NCBI GenBank assembly: GCA_947176675.1
Contig: CAMWRN010000085.1
Span: forward strand, 1 to 8,749
DNA from: an uncultured Clostridia bacterium
GTDB taxonomy: Bacteria; Bacillota; Clostridia; Oscillospirales; Ruminococcaceae
DNA: 8,749 nt
Reading direction: 5' to 3'
This document shows, piece by piece, positions 5,624-8,749 of the stretch. The notes under the pieces are model-generated. The model searched no databases. It worked only from the letters and a program-made list of their open reading frames with translations, and was not told the origin of the DNA. A program made the position numbers and the translations under genes. Positions within the stretch are counted from its first letter, which is position 1; the number at the start of each line of letters is the position of its first letter.

Positions 5624-6553
5624 ATGGACGTTATTTATTCAATGGGAGCGCTGATAAACAGTATCCTGCCGATCGAATTCTGGGACGTTATCGACATCGC
5701 CGTACTTACAGTGCTGATCTATAAAGGCTTTACCATCGTCAAGGAAACGCGTGCAGGCGGTCTTATCAGAGGTCTTATACTTATCCTTATCGCATATGCA
5801 ATTATGAGCGCGGTGGGAATGAACGCTATGGCATATATACTGAAAAACGTTTTCAGCGCGGGACTGCTTGCGCTGGTGGTCCTTTTTCAGCCTGAGCTTC
5901 GCCGTTCTCTGGAAAAAATGGGACATACAAAGGTGTCGAAGCTTTCTGTATTTTCCTCGCTTACAGCCGATTCGGACGACGTTCTTGCAGCTAAGTGGAG
6001 CACCGCCATCGAAGCTATCTGCGACGCCTGCGAGGATCTGTCCTCCACTACCACGGGTGCGCTTATCGTTGTCGAGCAGGACTCAAAGCTGGGTGAGCAG
6101 ATAGACACGGGTACGGTACTTAACGCCGCTCCGTCAAAGGAACTTTTCGGAAATATCTTTTACCCCAAAACTCCGCTTCATGACGGCGCGGTAATAATGC
6201 GGGACGGCATGATCCTTGCGGCTGCGTGTTTTCTTCCGAAGCCTCAAAAGGAAGAAACCATTAATAAGGCTCTCGGTTCGAGACACCGTGCAGCTATCGG
6301 AATGAGCGAGAATTCCGACGCGCTGATAATCGTTGTATCTGAGGAAACGGGAACTATTTCCGTTGCGGAAAATGGCGATCTGACGAGAGGCTACACCAGA
6401 GACAGCCTTAAAAAGCTGCTGCGGACAAAGCTTCTTCCCGAAAAAAACGTTAAACAGAAACCCTCGGGGCACGGTAAGTCCAATGGAGACGGAGACGGAA
6501 AAGGCTCTGTTTTCGGGGTGTTCAGAAAAAAGAAATTTACCGATAAAATATAA
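5624..6553 (+). CDS. cdaA: Diadenylate cyclase CdaA (DisA_N domain)
   Basis: Membrane enzyme that condenses two ATP into cyclic di-AMP, the messenger controlling potassium and osmolyte uptake and cell-wall balance in Firmicutes. With the ATG at 5624 it has 309 residues. Three N-terminal helices (about 20-36, 46-64 and 70-88) are followed by a linker helix ending in LFQPELRRSLEKMG. The DAC catalytic domain (about 120-260) carries both hallmark motifs: HDGA at 186-189 (metal-binding Asp187) and SRHRAAIG at 219-226 (ATP-binding). The C-terminal tail (about 275-309) is hydrophilic, rich in Gly and Lys. The open frame extends upstream to a TTG at 5558, but that lies in the -35 box. The 5624 start has an AAAGGA site at 5606-5611, rather far upstream (12 nt). 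The YbbR partner gene begins 26 nt after the stop, the usual cdaA-cdaR pairing. Confidence 0.95.
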   Translation: MDVIYSMGALINSILPIEFWDVIDIAVLTVLIYKGFTIVKETRAGGLIRGLILILIAYAIMSAVGMNAMAYILKNVFSAGLLALVVLFQPELRRSLEKMGHTKVSKLSVFSSLTADSDDVLAAKWSTAIEAICDACEDLSSTTTGALIVVEQDSKLGEQIDTGTVLNAAPSKELFGNIFYPKTPLHDGAVIMRDGMILAAACFLPKPQKEETINKALGSRHRAAIGMSENSDALIIVVSEETGTISVAENGDLTRGYTRDSLKKLLRTKLLPEKNVKQKPSGHGKSNGDGDGKGSVFGVFRKKKFTDKI

Positions 6554-6579
6554 TTCGCCGCAGAAAGGAGACCGTAAAT

Positions 6580-7938
6580 ATGAGCGTACTGGAAATACCA
6601 AGTAATATTGTAAAAAAGGTCGGCATATTTTTTTCAAGACTCTTTGAAAAGGACGTTGTGGTAAAGATCACATCTTTGGCGGCGGCAATAGTAATATGGT
6701 TCGTTATTTCGGTCAGCGCGTACCCGACAATGAAAAAACCCGTATACAGCATTCCCGTTCAGATAGCTCTTGAGGGAACATACGCCGATTCAAACGGACT
6801 TCAGGCTATGTCTATATCAGCAGAAACGGTAAATATTGTCGTTGAAGGCAAGCGTGAGCAGGTGGGAAATCTTACGGCAGATGAACTTATCGCAGTAGCT
6901 TCTGCGGAAAACGTTATGTACGCTATGGAATACAATCTGCCGCTTGAAATAATATGCTCGTCCGGAAAAGAATTTGAAGTTGAAAGCATAGAGCCGTCCT
7001 CCGTTACGGTGGACTTTGACGAGATAATCTCAAAAGAGATCGTGCTTACCCCGGAGCTTTCGGGAATATCTGCCGCAGACGGTTACTTCATTGACGGCGA
7101 GGACAGCGTGATCGTGGTGCCGAATATCGTTACGGTAACGGGTCCGGCCGAAATAGTCAAAAACGTAACAAAGGCTTCAGCAGTCGTAAGCGAGGACGCT
7201 TCCCTGACAAAAACAGAGGACTTCAAAACGAGCGCAATCAAGCTCTATCGCGGCAACGCTGTTGTATCAGACGAAGATAAGGAAAGACTTTCTTTTGACA
7301 AAACAGATTTTACGGTACATGTGCCGGTATTCGGAAGGAAAACAGTAAAGCTTAACGTGCGCATTACAAATGCTCCGGACGGTTTTGACACAAATAAATT
7401 TATGGAGCAGCTTGAACTGTCAGTGGACGAAATAGAAGTCGCCGTTCCCAACGAGCTTGTGAACGATAATGAAACCGAGATACTTGATATCGGCGTGATA
7501 GATATGCGCGAGGTGGATATCGGAAAGGAGTTCACATTTGCTGTGGACAGCTTCCTGCCCGATGGTTATCTCGATAAGAATGAAATAGGTACAGTTACTG
7601 TAAAATGTCCTTCCGAGGGACTTGTAAGACGAGCTATACACATTACAAACCCGTCTATACAGCTTGTAAATGTTCCGAGCAGGTATGATTTCAGGATAGT
7701 TACTTCAGGAGTAACGCCTATATTTATAGGCCCCGAAGAGTCTATGGAAAAACTCACTTATATTGATATAATCGCACAAGTGGATATGCTGAACGGTCTT
7801 AATGTTGAAGAGGGCGAAAGCTATCTGAAGCTGCCCGTTACGTTCAGTATACCTGCGTTTGACGACGTCTGGTGCATCGGCACAGAGGACGGTGCGCTGT
7901 CTCCGCGGGTTACGGTTCAGGTCACGGCTAAGGAATAG
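6580..7938 (+). CDS. cdaR: YbbR-domain protein, CdaA regulator
   Basis: In Bacillus and Listeria the YbbR protein CdaR binds CdaA at the membrane and modulates c-di-AMP synthesis; the same role is inferred here from family and gene order. 452 residues: short cytoplasmic N terminus (1-28), one membrane helix (about 30-47, with SLAAAIVIWFVISVSA), then an all-beta exported region. By eye that region divides into about four YbbR-like repeats (roughly 55-150, 152-250, 254-342 and 351-450). Repeat cues are the recurring pattern of a TV-x-V or similar strand followed by G-P-type turns, such as VTVTGPAEIV (184-193). AGAAAGGAG ends 9 nt before the ATG. It is co-transcribed with cdaA, and the next gene starts 10 nt after its stop. 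Repeat borders are approximate. Confidence 0.92.
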   Translation: MSVLEIPSNIVKKVGIFFSRLFEKDVVVKITSLAAAIVIWFVISVSAYPTMKKPVYSIPVQIALEGTYADSNGLQAMSISAETVNIVVEGKREQVGNLTADELIAVASAENVMYAMEYNLPLEIICSSGKEFEVESIEPSSVTVDFDEIISKEIVLTPELSGISAADGYFIDGEDSVIVVPNIVTVTGPAEIVKNVTKASAVVSEDASLTKTEDFKTSAIKLYRGNAVVSDEDKERLSFDKTDFTVHVPVFGRKTVKLNVRITNAPDGFDTNKFMEQLELSVDEIEVAVPNELVNDNETEILDIGVIDMREVDIGKEFTFAVDSFLPDGYLDKNEIGTVTVKCPSEGLVRRAIHITNPSIQLVNVPSRYDFRIVTSGVTPIFIGPEESMEKLTYIDIIAQVDMLNGLNVEEGESYLKLPVTFSIPAFDDVWCIGTEDGALSPRVTVQVTAKE

Positions 7939-7948
7939 GAGGACAACT

Positions 7949-8749
7949 GTGGCGGTAATAATTTCTCGTATAAAAACGCCTGTAACGGCAGGGCGTGAGG
8001 AAATAATTTCAGCAGCATTGAAAAAGGCGGGACTTGCTCCCGCCTCTGTTTTGAAGTGTGAGGTCAGAAAAACCTCTCTCGACGCCCGCGACAACAGCCG
8101 CATATGTCTTGTTTCCTCGATTTGGGCGGAGCTTGGGGACGAAGCTGCCGAGCTTCGTTTGTGCGAAAGAAAAGATTTCTGCGACCATGTGTCCTACGGA
8201 ACAGATGCGGCGGAAAAGCTTCTTCCGGAAAAAAATTCTGCAAATAAGAATAAAAAAGTCGTTATAGCAGGCTTCGGTCCTGCGGGGATATTTGCCGCTC
8301 TCACGCTGGCGGAATACGGCTTTGAGCCTATAGTTGCCGAGCGGGGCGGGGACGTTGACGAGCGTACTGACGCAGTGCATGGATTCTGGAACGGCGGGGA
8401 GCTTGACACATCTACGAACGTCCAGTTCGGCGAGGGAGGCGCGGGAACTTTTTCCGATGGAAAGCTGACTACACGTATCAGTGACCCGCTTTGCAGATAT
8501 GTTCTGGAAAAATTTGCCGAGCATGGTGCGCCCGAGGAAATTCTCTGCAAAGCAAAGCCTCATATCGGAACGGATAAGCTTCGAGGCGTGATTAAAAATC
8601 TTCGGGAGAGAATTGTCTCTCTGGGCGGACAGGTGCGTTTCCACACGGCTTTAACGGATTTTTCTTCGGAAAACGGACAAATTAAGTCCGTAACCTTGAA
8701 CGGCAGCGAGGAGATGCCATGCGACGCGCTTATCCTCGCGGTGGGACAC
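7949..8749 (+). CDS. FAD-dependent dehydrogenase, COG2509-type, 3'-partial
   Basis: Open to the right edge; 267 residues visible. The GTG start has a near-perfect AGGAGG site 6 nt upstream and follows the YbbR gene by 10 nt, so it is the third gene of the operon. The N-terminal 95 residues form a small domain seen in this family. Then comes a dinucleotide-binding strand VVIAGFGPAG (104-113) with the GxGxxG FAD signature and an acidic end, VAERG. The stretch NVQFGEGGAGTFSDGKL (157-173) is, to my knowledge, diagnostic for the COG2509 'FAD-utilising dehydrogenase' proteins. The family's substrate is not established, so no specific reaction is claimed. From memory this gene sits between ybbR and glmM in some clostridia, so glmM may lie just outside the window. 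Confidence 0.9.
   Translation, partial: MAVIISRIKTPVTAGREEIISAALKKAGLAPASVLKCEVRKTSLDARDNSRICLVSSIWAELGDEAAELRLCERKDFCDHVSYGTDAAEKLLPEKNSANKNKKVVIAGFGPAGIFAALTLAEYGFEPIVAERGGDVDERTDAVHGFWNGGELDTSTNVQFGEGGAGTFSDGKLTTRISDPLCRYVLEKFAEHGAPEEILCKAKPHIGTDKLRGVIKNLRERIVSLGGQVRFHTALTDFSSENGQIKSVTLNGSEEMPCDALILAVGH

Noticed and set aside
8009..8644. 211-codon - strand frame at the right end
   Set aside because: The + strand frame carries the FAD-binding motif and the COG2509 signature with a proper start; the - strand frame is its shadow.
1..8749. CRISPR arrays, tRNA or rRNA genes, insertion sequences with terminal repeats
   Set aside because: No regularly spaced repeats, no cloverleaf or rRNA-like sequence and no DDE transposase were seen; the only mobile-element gene is the serine recombinase.

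Overview
The window looks like chromosomal DNA from a low-to-moderate GC Firmicute of the class Clostridia, probably near Ruminococcus/Oscillospiraceae. The support is the strong AAAGGAGG-type ribosome binding sites, consensus TTGACA-17-TATAAT promoters, a CdaA/YbbR (c-di-AMP) operon and a lipoprotein with a Gram-positive-style lipobox. The taxonomic call is inference from gene content and style, not a database match.

Layout. (1) 1-960: the 3' part of an MFS transporter gene, open at the left edge and apparently short at its C terminus, followed by a strong intrinsic terminator. (2) 1036-2684: an HtrA/DegP-type membrane-anchored serine protease on the + strand, converging on and overlapping by 16 bp an unrecognised lipoprotein gene on the - strand. 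The lipoprotein gene has a perfect sigma-A promoter. (3) 2804-5486: a mobile-element-like segment. A small 62-residue protein gene points left. A 450-bp AT-rich intergenic region follows, holding a perfect promoter, repeated TTGACAG motifs and an inverted repeat. Next comes a large serine recombinase gene pointing right. Its stop codon lies about 25 bp from the point where sequence homologous to the C-terminal part of a glycoside hydrolase family 18 protein begins. The 5' part of that GH18 gene is not in this window, so the segment looks like one edge of an integrated, or integrated and then rearranged, element. A 15-bp-stem terminator closes it. (4) 5558-8749: a rightward operon with its own promoter: cdaA (diadenylate cyclase), a YbbR/CdaR regulator, and a FAD-dependent dehydrogenase of the COG2509 type that runs off the right edge.

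Functionally, the cda operon should make the essential second messenger c-di-AMP at the membrane, and HtrA should degrade misfolded proteins outside the membrane. The part most worth following up is the recombinase/GH18 junction with its unusual regulatory leader. It resembles attachment-site insertion into a peptidoglycan- or spore-related hydrolase gene. No complete new multi-gene defence or metabolic system is evident in the window.
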